This document shows, piece by piece, positions 1-8,985 of a stretch of 17,462 bases of DNA. This DNA comes from Proteiniphilum sp. Lineage in GTDB: Bacteria > Bacteroidota > Bacteroidia > Bacteroidales > Dysgonomonadaceae. A program made the translations under genes and the position numbers. Numbering within the stretch: position 1 is the stretch's first letter; each line of letters starts with the position of its first letter. Location: the NCBI GenBank assembly GCA_031255275.1, contig JAIRSV010000041.1, positions 1-17,462 on the forward strand, in the 5' to 3' direction. The notes below the pieces were generated by a model. That model was not told the origin of the DNA. It was given only the letters and a program-made list of their open reading frames with translations, and did not search any database.

Positions 1-39
1 TAACCTTTACTCAGCCGGCCACGGGGTCGGCCAATCAGC

Positions 40-771
40 TTACCTTTTTGTACAGACTACCTGATTTTCGTACTTCAGATTGATGGTCGAATAGCGGTTC
101 CAGCCGACGACGCTGAGTCCCTCGTCGACGAAACGGGTGAACTTGGAGAGCTTGCTGCGGTAATCGTCCAGGGGGCCGAGGAGGATGCGAAAGTCTCCCG
201 CGCGGGGGATAAGGATGACCTCGCGGTTCCTTTGTACGACGATCTGTTCGACCCAGACGTCCCAGCGGGGCTGGGCGTTGAGGAAGCGGACGAAGTCGCA
301 GAGGCGGGTGCGGGCGAACTCTTCGTCGATGTAGCCGGTGGCGACGGGTACGTAGACGGCGTAGCGGCCGGAGACGGGCATGATGTCGCCCAGACTGTCG
401 ACGTAGAAGTGTCCGCGGGTGCTTGAGATGACTCTCAGGATGGGTTTCCGCTGCGAGACGGTGGCGATGACCGATCCGTCGGGGGTGGTGTATACCTCGG
501 CCGAGGCGACGAGCTTGCTGGTGAGGATCGTGTCGCGGATGGCGAGTGTGTTGATCTCGCCGAAGGTTTTGCCGACGGGGTCGAGTTTGTGTCGCCTGAT
601 CAGTTGCGTGATTTCGCGCGAGGAGATGATCCGGAGTCGGGCGCTGTCGGCGATCACGACGCTGAAGCGGTCGCAGACTCTGTTCCGGGAGCGGTGCCGG
701 AAGTAGGATACGGAGAAGAGGAGGTAGCCGGTGAGGGCGATGGCGATGAGTGTGATGAGGAGTTTTTTCAC
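40..771 (-). CDS. ftsQ: Cell division protein FtsQ
   Basis: Bitopic inner-membrane division protein of 243 aa that would link FtsL and the other late divisome proteins to the septal synthase. Residues 3-24 form one hydrophobic N-terminal membrane segment after MKK, and the rest is periplasmic. The periplasmic part has the weakly conserved FtsQ pattern: TTPDGSVIATVSQRKPILRV at about 95-114 and YVDSLGDIMPVS at 123-134. The start codon is GTG (complement of 769-771): the in-frame GTG is followed directly by Lys-Lys and the membrane segment, and it lies 12 nt after the murC stop. No convincing Shine-Dalgarno is seen, which is usual in this phylum. It is the last gene of the dcw operon inside the window; ftsA would be expected just beyond the left edge. 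Sequence conservation is low in this family, so the call leans on position as well as motifs. Confidence 0.9.
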   Translation of the reverse strand: MKKLLITLIAIALTGYLLFSVSYFRHRSRNRVCDRFSVVIADSARLRIISSREITQLIRRHKLDPVGKTFGEINTLAIRDTILTSKLVASAEVYTTPDGSVIATVSQRKPILRVISSTRGHFYVDSLGDIMPVSGRYAVYVPVATGYIDEEFARTRLCDFVRFLNAQPRWDVWVEQIVVQRNREVILIPRAGDFRILLGPLDDYRSKLSKFTRFVDEGLSVVGWNRYSTINLKYENQVVCTKR

Positions 772-783
772 TGTCGAGGGGTT

Positions 784-2187
784 TTATCGGTCTGTGAATC
801 CGGGCGTGTCGGGGGCGAGGTACTTCTCGCTCAGCACGCGTTTCAGGGTGGGAAGCAGGCGGTCGATGTCGCCTGCGCCGAGGGTAATCAGCACCTCGGT
901 CTCGCGTTCGCGCAGGAGTCGGGGCAGTTGCTGTGCGGTGCAGAGGGTCTTGCGGGTGGCGTGTATGCGGTCGAAGATGATGCGGGAGGTGACGCCGGGG
1001 ATGGGTTCTTCGCGTGCCGGGTAGATGTCGAGCAGGATCACCTCGTCGGCGAGCGTGAGGCTGCGGGCGAACGCTTCGGCAAAGTCGCGGGTGCGCGAGT
1101 AGAGGTGGGGCTGAAAGATGGCTGTGATCTTGCGCCCGGGGTAGAGGGTGCGGACGGAGCGGAGGGTGGCCGAGAGTTCGCGCGGGTGGTGGGCGTAGTC
1201 GTCGATAAGGACGATGCGGGCGGTGCGGAGGTGGAACTCGAAGCGTCGGGCTACGCCGCCGAAGGTTTGCAGGGCGGGGCGGACGAACGCGGGCGCGACG
1301 CCGCAGAGGAGGGCGGCGGCGGCGGCGGCTGTGGCGTTTTCGACGTTGATCCTGGCGGGGACGCCGGGTGAGATATGGTGGATGGTGCCGTGGGCGGGGG
1401 TGTGGAGGTCGAAGAGGATTTCGCCGTCGCACATGCGGATGTTCCCGGCGTGAAAGTCGCCTTCCGTTTCGCCGTAGCTCCATACCTTCACCGAGGCGTC
1501 GCAGCGGGGGGTGAGGGCGATCCCGCGCTTCACGATCAGGTGTCCGCCGGGACGGATGAGGGTGGTGAACGTCTCGAAGCTCTCGCGATAAGCCGTGGCC
1601 GTGCCGTAGATGTCGAGGTGGTCGGGGTCGGCCGAGGTGATGACGGCGATCCGGGGCTTCAGCCAGTGGAAGGAGCGGTCGTACTCATCGGCCTCGACCA
1701 CCGTGAGGTGGCTTGTGGGGGAGAGGAGCAGGTTGGTGTTGCAGTTTCTGAGGATGCCTCCCAGAAAGGCGTTGCAGTCGACGGGTGATTGCCGCAGCAG
1801 GTGGGCGATCATGCTCGAGACGGTGGTTTTGCCGTGCGTTCCCGCCACGCAGACGGCGTCGCTCGCGGCGGTGATCTGCCCGAGCAGCTGTGCCCTCTTC
1901 ATGAGGGTGTATCCGTTTTCCCTGAAGAAGCGCAGTTCGCCGTGGGTGTCGGGCACGGCCGGGGTGTAGACGACCAGTGTGGTGTCTCTGTCAAGAAAGG
2001 GTGCGGGGAGGGAGGCGGCGTTGTCTTCGTAGCGGACGAGGGCTCCTTCGTCCTGCAGCGCGCGCGTCAGCGGTGACTCGGTGCGGTCATACCCCCCCAC
2101 CCTCTTCCCGCGGGAGAGGAAGTAACGGGCGAGGTTGCTCATGCCGATGCCGCCGATGCCGATAAAGTAGATGGATTCGCAGTGCAT
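784..2187 (-). CDS. murC: UDP-N-acetylmuramate--L-alanine ligase
   Basis: Cytoplasmic ATP-dependent Mur ligase (467 aa) that adds L-alanine to UDP-MurNAc, the first residue of the peptidoglycan stem peptide. The N-terminal UDP-binding part begins YFIGIGGIGMSNLARYFLSRG (about 7-27), typical of MurC. The P-loop GTHGKTT is at 116-122, where GTHGKT is the MurC version of the Mur-ligase motif. EADEYDRSF and the SADPDHLD segment of the central domain follow, and the C-terminal domain has DDYAHHPRE. The ATG at 2187 is 19 nt after the murG stop. Length is normal for the family. The DNA of this gene is visibly GC-rich (about 60 % or more in sampled lines) compared with the promoter-proximal end of the same operon. 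Confidence 0.97.
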   Translation of the reverse strand: MHCESIYFIGIGGIGMSNLARYFLSRGKRVGGYDRTESPLTRALQDEGALVRYEDNAASLPAPFLDRDTTLVVYTPAVPDTHGELRFFRENGYTLMKRAQLLGQITAASDAVCVAGTHGKTTVSSMIAHLLRQSPVDCNAFLGGILRNCNTNLLLSPTSHLTVVEADEYDRSFHWLKPRIAVITSADPDHLDIYGTATAYRESFETFTTLIRPGGHLIVKRGIALTPRCDASVKVWSYGETEGDFHAGNIRMCDGEILFDLHTPAHGTIHHISPGVPARINVENATAAAAAALLCGVAPAFVRPALQTFGGVARRFEFHLRTARIVLIDDYAHHPRELSATLRSVRTLYPGRKITAIFQPHLYSRTRDFAEAFARSLTLADEVILLDIYPAREEPIPGVTSRIIFDRIHATRKTLCTAQQLPRLLRERETEVLITLGAGDIDRLLPTLKRVLSEKYLAPDTPGFTDR

Positions 2188-2206
2188 AGTCGGTGTTGTG
2201 TGGGGG

Positions 2207-3340
2207 TTACGGGTGGATGATCCTTTGCATTACGTCGACGATCCGTCGGGCGGCGTCGGGCTGTGCCAGCGCGGCGATGCGGGTGGCGAGGCGTCGCAGT
2301 TCGCCGTCATTCCCGACGAGGGCGATGGCGGTGTCGAACAGGTGTGCGGGGGCGTCGGCGTCGCGGATCATGACGGCGGCGCCACGGTCGACCAGCGCCT
2401 GTGCGTTTTTCGTCTGATGGTCTTCGGCCACATTGGGCGAGGGGACGAGGATGACGGGCCTGCCCAGCAGGCTGAACTCGGAGAGGGAACCGGCGCCGGC
2501 GCGGGAGATGATCAGGTCGGCCACCGAGCAGGCGTAGTCCATGCGTGATACGAATCCGGTCAGGTGCACATTCTCGGGAATCCGCCCCGCGGCCTGCAGC
2601 TGCTGCATCTCTTCCAGGTAATAGCGTCCGCATTGCCAGATCACCTGCAGACCGGTGGCGGCGGCCAGTTTCGGGAAGGCGTCGATGATGCTCCGGTTGA
2701 GTGTGCGTGCGCCGAGGCTTCCCCCCAGCATGAGGAGTGTTCGCCGGCGGGGATCGAGCCGAAAGTGGGCATATCCCCCGGCACGGTTCCTGTCCGATAC
2801 AACCAGGTCGTGCCTGCAGGGATTGCCCGTAAGTATGATCTTCTCTTTCGGGAAGAACCTTTCCATTCCTTCATACGCCACACAGATGGCGGCTGCCCTG
2901 CGGGCCAGCAGCCTGTTGGTCACTCCGGCGAGGGAGTTCTGTTCCTGCAGCAGCGTGGGTACGCCCCGTGCGGCGGCTGCCCTCAGCGTGGGGCCGCTGG
3001 CATAGCCTCCCACTCCGACGGCGATGTGGGGGCGAAAGTCGTCTACGATCCTGCGGGCTTTCCGCATACTTTTGCAGAGCTTCACGGTGACGGAGATGTT
3101 CTTCAGGAGATTCCTCCGGTCGAACCCGGCCACGGGCAGACCGATAATGTCATACCCTGCCGCCGGCACGCGTTCCATCTCCATCCGGTCTTCGGCGCCC
3201 ACGAAGAGGATTTTGCTGCCGGGCCACCGCTCCCGGGCGGCGCCGGCTATGCTGAGGGCGGGGAAGATATGTCCTCCCGTACCGCCGCCGCTGATGAGTA
3301 TGCGGGGGGCTTCGCCGCGTGTATGTACTGTTTCTTTCAT
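2207..3340 (-). CDS. murG: Undecaprenyldiphospho-muramoylpentapeptide GlcNAc transferase
   Basis: Membrane-associated GT28-family glycosyltransferase (377 aa) that transfers GlcNAc from UDP-GlcNAc to lipid I, giving lipid II on the cytoplasmic face. The glycine-rich lipid-substrate loop GGGTGGH is at 18-24. It is followed by GVGGYASGP, the QEQNSLAGVTNRLLA segment, the C-terminal GGSLGAR loop, the ISRAGAGSLSE donor-site segment and the PSPNVAEDHQTKNA segment. These are diagnostic of MurG. The ATG at 3340 lies 26 nt after the ftsW stop, and murC follows after 19 nt, so the genes are probably translated from one transcript. Length and motifs are normal. Confidence 0.97.
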   Translation of the reverse strand: MKETVHTRGEAPRILISGGGTGGHIFPALSIAGAARERWPGSKILFVGAEDRMEMERVPAAGYDIIGLPVAGFDRRNLLKNISVTVKLCKSMRKARRIVDDFRPHIAVGVGGYASGPTLRAAAARGVPTLLQEQNSLAGVTNRLLARRAAAICVAYEGMERFFPKEKIILTGNPCRHDLVVSDRNRAGGYAHFRLDPRRRTLLMLGGSLGARTLNRSIIDAFPKLAAATGLQVIWQCGRYYLEEMQQLQAAGRIPENVHLTGFVSRMDYACSVADLIISRAGAGSLSEFSLLGRPVILVPSPNVAEDHQTKNAQALVDRGAAVMIRDADAPAHLFDTAIALVGNDGELRRLATRIAALAQPDAARRIVDVMQRIIHP

Positions 3341-3366
3341 TCTTTTGCCGTCAGTGTAAGGGTGAT

Positions 3367-4746
3367 TTATGGCTGTATTACTTCAAAACCGATGCTGCCG
3401 TCCTGCCTGCCGGGGGGATATGCCGCGTCGCCCGAAGGGTCATCCGGTGCCTCCGGCTCCCCGTCGCCGGTATCGTCCGCGTCCCCGTCCCGTTTTCTGC
3501 CGATACCGAAACGGTCGGCGCTCAGGATCAGTCCGAAGTAGGCGCAGGTGATGAGCGTGGAGGTGCCGCCGCGGCTTATCAGGGGCAGGGGCTGTCCGGT
3601 GACCGGGATCAGGTTGACGGCTACGGCCATGTTGATGAAGGCTTGCATGGAGAGCATCAGGGCTGACCCCAGTACGAGGTATTTGGGGAATGGTTTTTCG
3701 GTCTTCCGCACGATCATGCCCGCCCGGATGAGGATGATCACATAGAGGAGGAGGACGAAGATGCCGCCGAAAAACCCCATCTCTTCGATAATGATGGCGT
3801 AGATGAAGTCGGAATAGGCCTGCGGCAGGAAATCGCGTTCGGTACTGTTTCCGGGGAACACGCCCAGGACGCCTCCGTTGGCGATGGCGATCTTGGCGTG
3901 TGCCACCTGAAAGTTTTCGTCGGTAATCGTGAAGTACTCCTCTTCCGAGAGTTCGCGGTGCATGCTGTAGTTGACAATCCGGTTCTTCCATGTACCCAGG
4001 CGGCTCAGCGGCCCGGAATCGGTCCAGTCACCGGGGATCACCTTCACCATCAGGGAGAAGAGGAAGAGGATGGCGATCCCTCCGGCGGCGACCTTGAGCA
4101 GACGCAGGATCTTCACATTGCCGATAAACATCAGCAGGTAGCAGACGCCGAAGAGCAGCAGGGCGGTCGACAGGTTGTCCATTGCGATGATTCCGCAGAC
4201 CACCGTCATGAGTCCGATCATCCAGCGGAAGAGGACACCGTCGTTTTCTCCGTTCTGTCTGCTCAGGAGGAAGGCGATGGTGCCCATCAGCGATATTTTG
4301 GCAATTTCGGACGGCTGGACGGTGAAGCCCATGAAGTATATCCAGCGTTCGGCGCCGTTGATGCTGGTGCCGATAAAGGGTGTCAGGATCAGCAGCACGA
4401 TGGCGCCGAGCAGTACGAATATCAGGGAGGAGAAGTAGCGGTAGGGGATGTTGTGAATGAGCAGGATCACGCCCACGCCTCCGGTCAGGAACATGGCATG
4501 TCGCAGGATCGGCTTCCACATGTTCTGCTGGCGATAGACGATGGTGCTGGTGGCGCTGAATATCTCCACGAGCGAGATAACACACAGGATGATAAAGGTG
4601 AGCCAGATCACTTTGTCGCCCTTGAATACCTTTCGCCAGAAGCGGCCTGACGGTGTGGTTGATTCCGTCGGCCCGCCGGCGGGCTGACCGGCTGTCGGGT
4701 TGCTGTCGTGGTGCATACGATTCGATTGCTTCATTGATTCGTTCAT
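3367..4746 (-). CDS. ftsW: Peptidoglycan glycosyltransferase FtsW (SEDS family)
   Basis: Polytopic SEDS protein that polymerises lipid II into septal glycan strands together with FtsI. With the start at 4746 it has 459 aa. Membrane segments begin near residue 46 (DKVIWLTFIILCVISLVEIF). VQPSEIAKISLM is at about 143-154. The loop LPQAYSDFIYAIIIEEMG at 307-323 holds the family-invariant Asp. PLISRGGTSTLITCAYFGLIL, near 388-408, is the C-terminal SEDS signature. The start is uncertain. Three in-frame ATGs (4746, 4734, 4716) fall within 30 nt, and the frame stays open upstream into the 3' end of murD; I chose 4746 because it is the first ATG downstream of the murD stop (32-nt gap). Compared with shorter relatives it has a polar N-terminal extension of about 35 residues and an acidic Asp/Gly/Pro-rich cytoplasmic tail (about 415-459). 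Confidence 0.93.
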   Translation of the reverse strand: MNESMKQSNRMHHDSNPTAGQPAGGPTESTTPSGRFWRKVFKGDKVIWLTFIILCVISLVEIFSATSTIVYRQQNMWKPILRHAMFLTGGVGVILLIHNIPYRYFSSLIFVLLGAIVLLILTPFIGTSINGAERWIYFMGFTVQPSEIAKISLMGTIAFLLSRQNGENDGVLFRWMIGLMTVVCGIIAMDNLSTALLLFGVCYLLMFIGNVKILRLLKVAAGGIAILFLFSLMVKVIPGDWTDSGPLSRLGTWKNRIVNYSMHRELSEEEYFTITDENFQVAHAKIAIANGGVLGVFPGNSTERDFLPQAYSDFIYAIIIEEMGFFGGIFVLLLYVIILIRAGMIVRKTEKPFPKYLVLGSALMLSMQAFINMAVAVNLIPVTGQPLPLISRGGTSTLITCAYFGLILSADRFGIGRKRDGDADDTGDGEPEAPDDPSGDAAYPPGRQDGSIGFEVIQP

Positions 4747-4778
4747 TGGTTGATGGATGTGCGTGCCGGGCACGCTGC

Positions 4779-6137
4779 TTATAATCTTCTCACGCACTCC
4801 CGGAACTGGTCGCCGCGGTCTTCGTAGTTTTTGAACAGGTCGAAGCTGGCGCAGCAGGGCGAAAGCAGGACGGTATCTCCCTTTCGGGCCAGTCGATGGG
4901 CGACCTTCACGGCCTCCTTCATGGAGGCGGCGTCGCGGATCTCGGCGACCTTCCCGTCGAAGAAGGCGTGTAACCGGCTGTTGTCCTTTCCCAGAAAGAC
5001 CAGCGCTCTTACTTTGCGGCGTATCAGTTCTTCGATTTCGGCGTAATCGTTTCCCTTGTCCACCCCTCCGAGGAGGAGTACGGTTTTCGCACGCATGCAC
5101 TGCAGGGCATACCAGCAGGAGTTGACGTTGGTGGCCTTCGAGTCGTTGATGTACTGCACTCCGCGCACGGTCGCGACCTTCTCGAGCCGGTGCGGCACTC
5201 CTTTGAAGTCGGCCAGCGAGTCGCGCAGCTGTTCGTCGCTGATGTCCATCAGTTTGGCCACAATACCCGACGCCAGCGAATTATAGACGTTGTGCATCCC
5301 TTCGAGCGCGAGCAGTTCCAGTTCCATATCAAATACATTCTCTTTCATGTGAATATACAGTTTTCCGTTCTCGGTATAGGCGGCCGCAGAGTCGTTCTTC
5401 TTCTCTCCGAAGGGGTAGTGAACGGCAGCCGGTTTCAGTTTTTCGATCTCTTTCGTCACCAGCGGATCATCTATCCGGTAAATGAGGGCGTCTTCCGTTT
5501 CCTGATTCCGGATAATCCGCATTTTAGCGTTTACGTATTGTTGCATGTTATGATCGTAACGATCCAGGTGATCGGGGGTAATGTTCAGGAGTACGGCTAT
5601 GTCGGCTTTGAAGTCGTAGACCCCTTCCAGTTGAAAACTGCTCAGTTCGAGCACATAACAGTCGCGGGGCTCCTCCGCCACCTGACGGGCGAAACTCTTT
5701 CCGATGTTGCCGCCCAGCCCCACGTTCAACCCCGCAGACCGCAGAATGTGACAGATCAGACTGGCCGTGGTCGTCTTGCCGTTGCTCCCGGTGACGCAGA
5801 TCACCTTTGCGTCGGTGTACCTTCCGGCGAACTCAATTTCCGAGATCACGGGAATACCTTTCGCCCGTGCCTTCCGCACGATGGGGACACTGTCGGGGAT
5901 ACCGGGACTCTTCACAATCTCGGCGGCCTGCAGCACAGTCTCCTCCGTATGTCCGTTCTCTTCGAAGTCGATCCCGTACGCCTTCAGCGTCTCCCGGTAC
6001 GCGTCGCTCAGCGCGCCGCTGTCGGAGAGAAATACGCGGAAGCCTTTCTTCCGGGCGAGTATGGCGGAGCCTGTGCCGCTTTCGCCGCCTCCCAGAATCA
6101 CCATCAGTTTGTTATCCGTCATTTCCATATCATTCAT
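4779..6137 (-). CDS. murD: UDP-N-acetylmuramoyl-L-alanine--D-glutamate ligase
   Basis: Cytoplasmic Mur ligase (452 aa) that adds D-glutamate to UDP-MurNAc-L-Ala. The N-terminal Rossmann-like part has VILGGGESGTGSAILA (about 13-28). The P-loop GSNGKTT at 117-123 is the MurD-type motif. LELSSFQLE, NITPDHLDRYD, GVPHRLE and YINDSKATN follow in the expected order, ending with SPCCASFDLFKNYEDRGDQF, a strong MurD C-terminal signature. The first ATG (6137) is 20 nt after the mraY stop; internal Met codons at residues 4 and 6 are possible alternative starts. The downstream gene is ftsW. Confidence 0.97.
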   Translation of the reverse strand: MNDMEMTDNKLMVILGGGESGTGSAILARKKGFRVFLSDSGALSDAYRETLKAYGIDFEENGHTEETVLQAAEIVKSPGIPDSVPIVRKARAKGIPVISEIEFAGRYTDAKVICVTGSNGKTTTASLICHILRSAGLNVGLGGNIGKSFARQVAEEPRDCYVLELSSFQLEGVYDFKADIAVLLNITPDHLDRYDHNMQQYVNAKMRIIRNQETEDALIYRIDDPLVTKEIEKLKPAAVHYPFGEKKNDSAAAYTENGKLYIHMKENVFDMELELLALEGMHNVYNSLASGIVAKLMDISDEQLRDSLADFKGVPHRLEKVATVRGVQYINDSKATNVNSCWYALQCMRAKTVLLLGGVDKGNDYAEIEELIRRKVRALVFLGKDNSRLHAFFDGKVAEIRDAASMKEAVKVAHRLARKGDTVLLSPCCASFDLFKNYEDRGDQFRECVRRL

Positions 6138-6157
6138 CTTTAGGGAATCAACCTCTG

Positions 6158-7417
6158 TCAGCGCATTTTGAGTGTGGCCAGAGCCAGTACGGCCAGGATC
6201 ATCCCCACCAGCCAGAAGCGGCTTACGATCTTCGGTTCGGTCAAAGGGACAAGAGGCTTCCGGATAAGGGCGTCGATACTTCCGTCGCCCGGTTTCTGGT
6301 AATGATGATGCAGGGGGGTCATCTTGAAGATACGCTTACCCTTTCCGTATTTTTTCTTCGTAAACTTAAAGTAGGCCACCTGTGCAATGACCGACAAGGC
6401 TTCCACGAAGAACACTCCGCAGAGGACAGGCAGCAGCAGCTCCTTGTGGATCAGTACGGCAAAAACGCCGATTATCCCCCCCATGGTGAGGCTGCCCGTG
6501 TCGCCCATGAACACCTGCGCCGGATAGGCATTATACCAGAGAAATCCCACGCAGGCTCCCACGAATGAGGAAGCAAATACCATCAGTTCGTCCCCTCCCG
6601 GGATATACATGATATTCAGATAGGAGGCATAGTCGACGCGTCCCGAAACATAGGCAAGGATACCCAGCGCCACCCCGATGATGGCCGAAGAGCCGGAGGT
6701 CAGTCCGTCCAGTCCGTCCGTCAGGTTGGCGCCGTTTGAAACGGCCGTCACAATAAAGATAACCACCAGGATAAAGACAATCCATACCGCCGTATCGGCA
6801 GCGTCACCCATCCAGCCGACGATCTTTCTGTAATCGAAGTTATTGTTCTTCACAAACGGAATGGTGGTGTTGGTGCTCTTCACATCTTCGTGATGATAGG
6901 TGACTTCTTCGATGACGTTATTTACACGGACTTCGGTATTTTCCCGCACCACTATCTCGGAGCTGAAGTAGATGGTGAGTCCGACGATCAGTCCCAGTCC
7001 CACCTGTGCCACGATTTTGAATTTCCCTTTCACGCCCCCCTTGTCCTTTCTGAATACTTTGATGTAATCGTCGGCGAATCCCAGCGTGCCCAGCCAGACG
7101 GTGCTGACAAGCATCAGGATAATATAGATATTCTCCAGTTTCCCGAAAAGCAGCGTGGAGACCAGGATGGATACGATCACAATAATCCCTCCCATGGTGG
7201 GTGTACCCCGTTTGCTGTATTGTCCCTCCAGGTCGAGGTTGCGGATGGTCTCTCCGATCTGCCTCCGCTGCAGCCCGCAGATGATTTTCTTTCCTGCAAA
7301 GATTCCGATCAGCAGGGAAAAGAGGGCTGCCATCGCGGAACGGAACATCACGAACTGAAACATGCCCGCTCCGGGGAAATCAAGCCGGTCTAAATACTCA
7401 AAAAGATAATATAACAT
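6158..7417 (-). CDS. mraY: Phospho-N-acetylmuramoyl-pentapeptide transferase (lipid I synthase)
   Basis: Polytopic inner-membrane enzyme (419 aa) that moves phospho-MurNAc-pentapeptide onto undecaprenyl phosphate to make lipid I. GTPTMGG is at 71-77, and the Asp-rich FADDYIK at 114-120 belongs to the Mg/catalytic site. NLTDGLDGL is at 231-239, FMGDTGSL at 303-310, and the His-rich MTPLHHHYQ at 366-374; all are MraY signatures. The protein is about 60 residues longer than the E. coli enzyme. Most of the extra length is a polar segment at about 152-205 between membrane helices, with charged and Asn/Thr-rich residues, a known tendency of Bacteroidota MraY. The ATG at 7417 lies 30 nt from the murE stop. 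Confidence 0.97.
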   Translation of the reverse strand: MLYYLFEYLDRLDFPGAGMFQFVMFRSAMAALFSLLIGIFAGKKIICGLQRRQIGETIRNLDLEGQYSKRGTPTMGGIIVIVSILVSTLLFGKLENIYIILMLVSTVWLGTLGFADDYIKVFRKDKGGVKGKFKIVAQVGLGLIVGLTIYFSSEIVVRENTEVRVNNVIEEVTYHHEDVKSTNTTIPFVKNNNFDYRKIVGWMGDAADTAVWIVFILVVIFIVTAVSNGANLTDGLDGLTSGSSAIIGVALGILAYVSGRVDYASYLNIMYIPGGDELMVFASSFVGACVGFLWYNAYPAQVFMGDTGSLTMGGIIGVFAVLIHKELLLPVLCGVFFVEALSVIAQVAYFKFTKKKYGKGKRIFKMTPLHHHYQKPGDGSIDALIRKPLVPLTEPKIVSRFWLVGMILAVLALATLKMR

Positions 7418-7447
7418 TCTCGGATGTGCTGATTTGTTGATGTACTT

Positions 7448-8911
7448 TTACTTCTTCTGTTCACTGAAAATCTTCTCTACCTCCTCCTTATCATCGAAAT
7501 GATGTTTCACGCCCTTTATTTCCTGATAATCCTCATGGCCTTTTCCGGCAATGAGGATCACATCTCCCGGTCTTGCCAGCGCACAGGCGGTTTTGATCGC
7601 TTCCCGGCGGTCGGAGACGGTAAGCGTATTGCTTTTCTGTTCTTCCGTAAGTCCGTCGAGCATATCCCGGAGGATCTCCTCCGGTTCCTCAAAGCGGGGG
7701 TTATCGGAGGTGAAAACCGCTCTATCGCTTAACTGTACCGCTTCACGCGCCATAATCGGGCGTTTGGTTTTGTCGCGGTTACCGCCGCAGCCTATCACGG
7801 TGATGATTCTTCCTTTTCCGTTCAGTACCCCGTCAATGGCATTCAGCACATTGGAAACGGCGTCGGGAGTATGTGCATAATCGACGATTACCGTATAGTC
7901 TTGCGGCGAACGGAGCGTCTGGAATCGTCCCGCTACGGGCTTTAACAGGGAAAGCGTCCGGAGCAGTTCCTCCTCATCGAGTCCGAGAAGGATGCCGGCG
8001 CCATACACCGCCAGAAGGTTATAGACGTTGAAGGCGCCTACGAATTGCACGAAAAGCTCTTTTCCGTTTATCTCTATACCGGTGCCGTCGAAGTGTTTCT
8101 CGAAAATGCGGGCTTTGAAATCGGCCATACTCCTCACCGAACAGGTGTATTGCGAAGCTTTCGTATTCTGAAGCATCACCATGCCGTTTTTGTCGTCGGT
8201 ATTGGTCAGCGCGAACGCGCCGGCCGGAAGGTCGTCAAAAAAAGCCTTCTTCACGTTGCGGTACTCCAGCATATTCCTGTGATAATCGAGGTGATCCTGG
8301 GTGAGATTGGTGAAAATCCCTCCGGCAAACCGGAGGCCATGCACGCGTTTCTGGTGTATGGCGTGAGAACTCACCTCCATAAAGGCATATTCGCAGCCGG
8401 CGTCCACCATCCTGCGCAGATAATCATTCAGGGTAATCGGGTCGAGTGTCGTGTGCGTAGTAGGATAGCGTTCACCGTCCACATAATTGGCCACCGTGGA
8501 GAGCAATCCGGCAGGATAACCCTGGTGACGGAACGTATCATATAATAATGTGGCGACAGTAGTTTTTCCGTTCGTACCGGTAACGCCCACCAGTTTCAGC
8601 AACGACGACGGGTTTCCATACCACGCCGAGGCTATCTGTGCAAGCGCAACCGCGCTCTGTTTTACCTGTACATAGGTAACGCGGGAAAAATATTCCTCGA
8701 TCATCGGTTTGTCGTACACCACCGCCACAGCGCCCTGTTCTATCGCCTTACCGATGTAAGCATGTCCGTCGGTAAAGATCCCCTCCACCGCAATAAAGAG
8801 GGAACCCGGCTTCACCGTGCGCGAATCGGAGGTTATGGACGTCACCTCCGCTTCTCTGTTACCGCGCAGAGCAACAACATCACAAGCTTCAATCAAACTA
8901 CTCAGGTTCAT
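7448..8911 (-). CDS. murE: UDP-MurNAc-L-Ala-D-Glu--meso-diaminopimelate ligase
   Basis: Cytoplasmic Mur ligase (487 aa) that adds the third stem-peptide residue. The P-loop GTNGKTT is at 112-118, preceded by the N-terminal SDSRTVKPGSLFIAVEG segment (28-44). TTHTTLDP (151-158) and MEVSSHAIHQKRV (178-190) line the UDP-substrate pocket, and VDYAHTPDA is at 343-351. The C-terminal TSDNPRFEEP has DNPR at 403-406, the established signature for binding meso-diaminopimelate rather than lysine, so cross-links should be of the DAP type. The ATG at 8911 follows a 74-nt spacer after ftsI, the longest gap inside the operon; I saw no perfect promoter element in it. Confidence 0.97.
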   Translation of the reverse strand: MNLSSLIEACDVVALRGNREAEVTSITSDSRTVKPGSLFIAVEGIFTDGHAYIGKAIEQGAVAVVYDKPMIEEYFSRVTYVQVKQSAVALAQIASAWYGNPSSLLKLVGVTGTNGKTTVATLLYDTFRHQGYPAGLLSTVANYVDGERYPTTHTTLDPITLNDYLRRMVDAGCEYAFMEVSSHAIHQKRVHGLRFAGGIFTNLTQDHLDYHRNMLEYRNVKKAFFDDLPAGAFALTNTDDKNGMVMLQNTKASQYTCSVRSMADFKARIFEKHFDGTGIEINGKELFVQFVGAFNVYNLLAVYGAGILLGLDEEELLRTLSLLKPVAGRFQTLRSPQDYTVIVDYAHTPDAVSNVLNAIDGVLNGKGRIITVIGCGGNRDKTKRPIMAREAVQLSDRAVFTSDNPRFEEPEEILRDMLDGLTEEQKSNTLTVSDRREAIKTACALARPGDVILIAGKGHEDYQEIKGVKHHFDDKEEVEKIFSEQKK

Positions 8912-8985
8912 ATTCTATTTTTAATTTTCAGAATTTGACTATGTCTATTTTCAATTCGCATATCGATCACATTGGCCCGTCAAGC

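Noticed and set aside
589..1371. Plus-strand open frame of 260 codons opposite ftsQ and murC
   Set aside because: Gly/Glu/Ala-rich composition typical of an antisense shadow; murC motifs on the other strand are unambiguous.
35..1483. Long minus-strand open frame of about 480 codons across ftsQ and the end of murC
   Set aside because: It is in a different frame from both real genes, dominated by Arg, Pro and His, and has no domain logic. It is a shadow of GC-rich coding DNA.
8912..8985. Internal promoter between ftsI and murE
   Set aside because: The 74-nt gap is the largest in the operon, but I found no TAnnTTTG on the minus strand within it.
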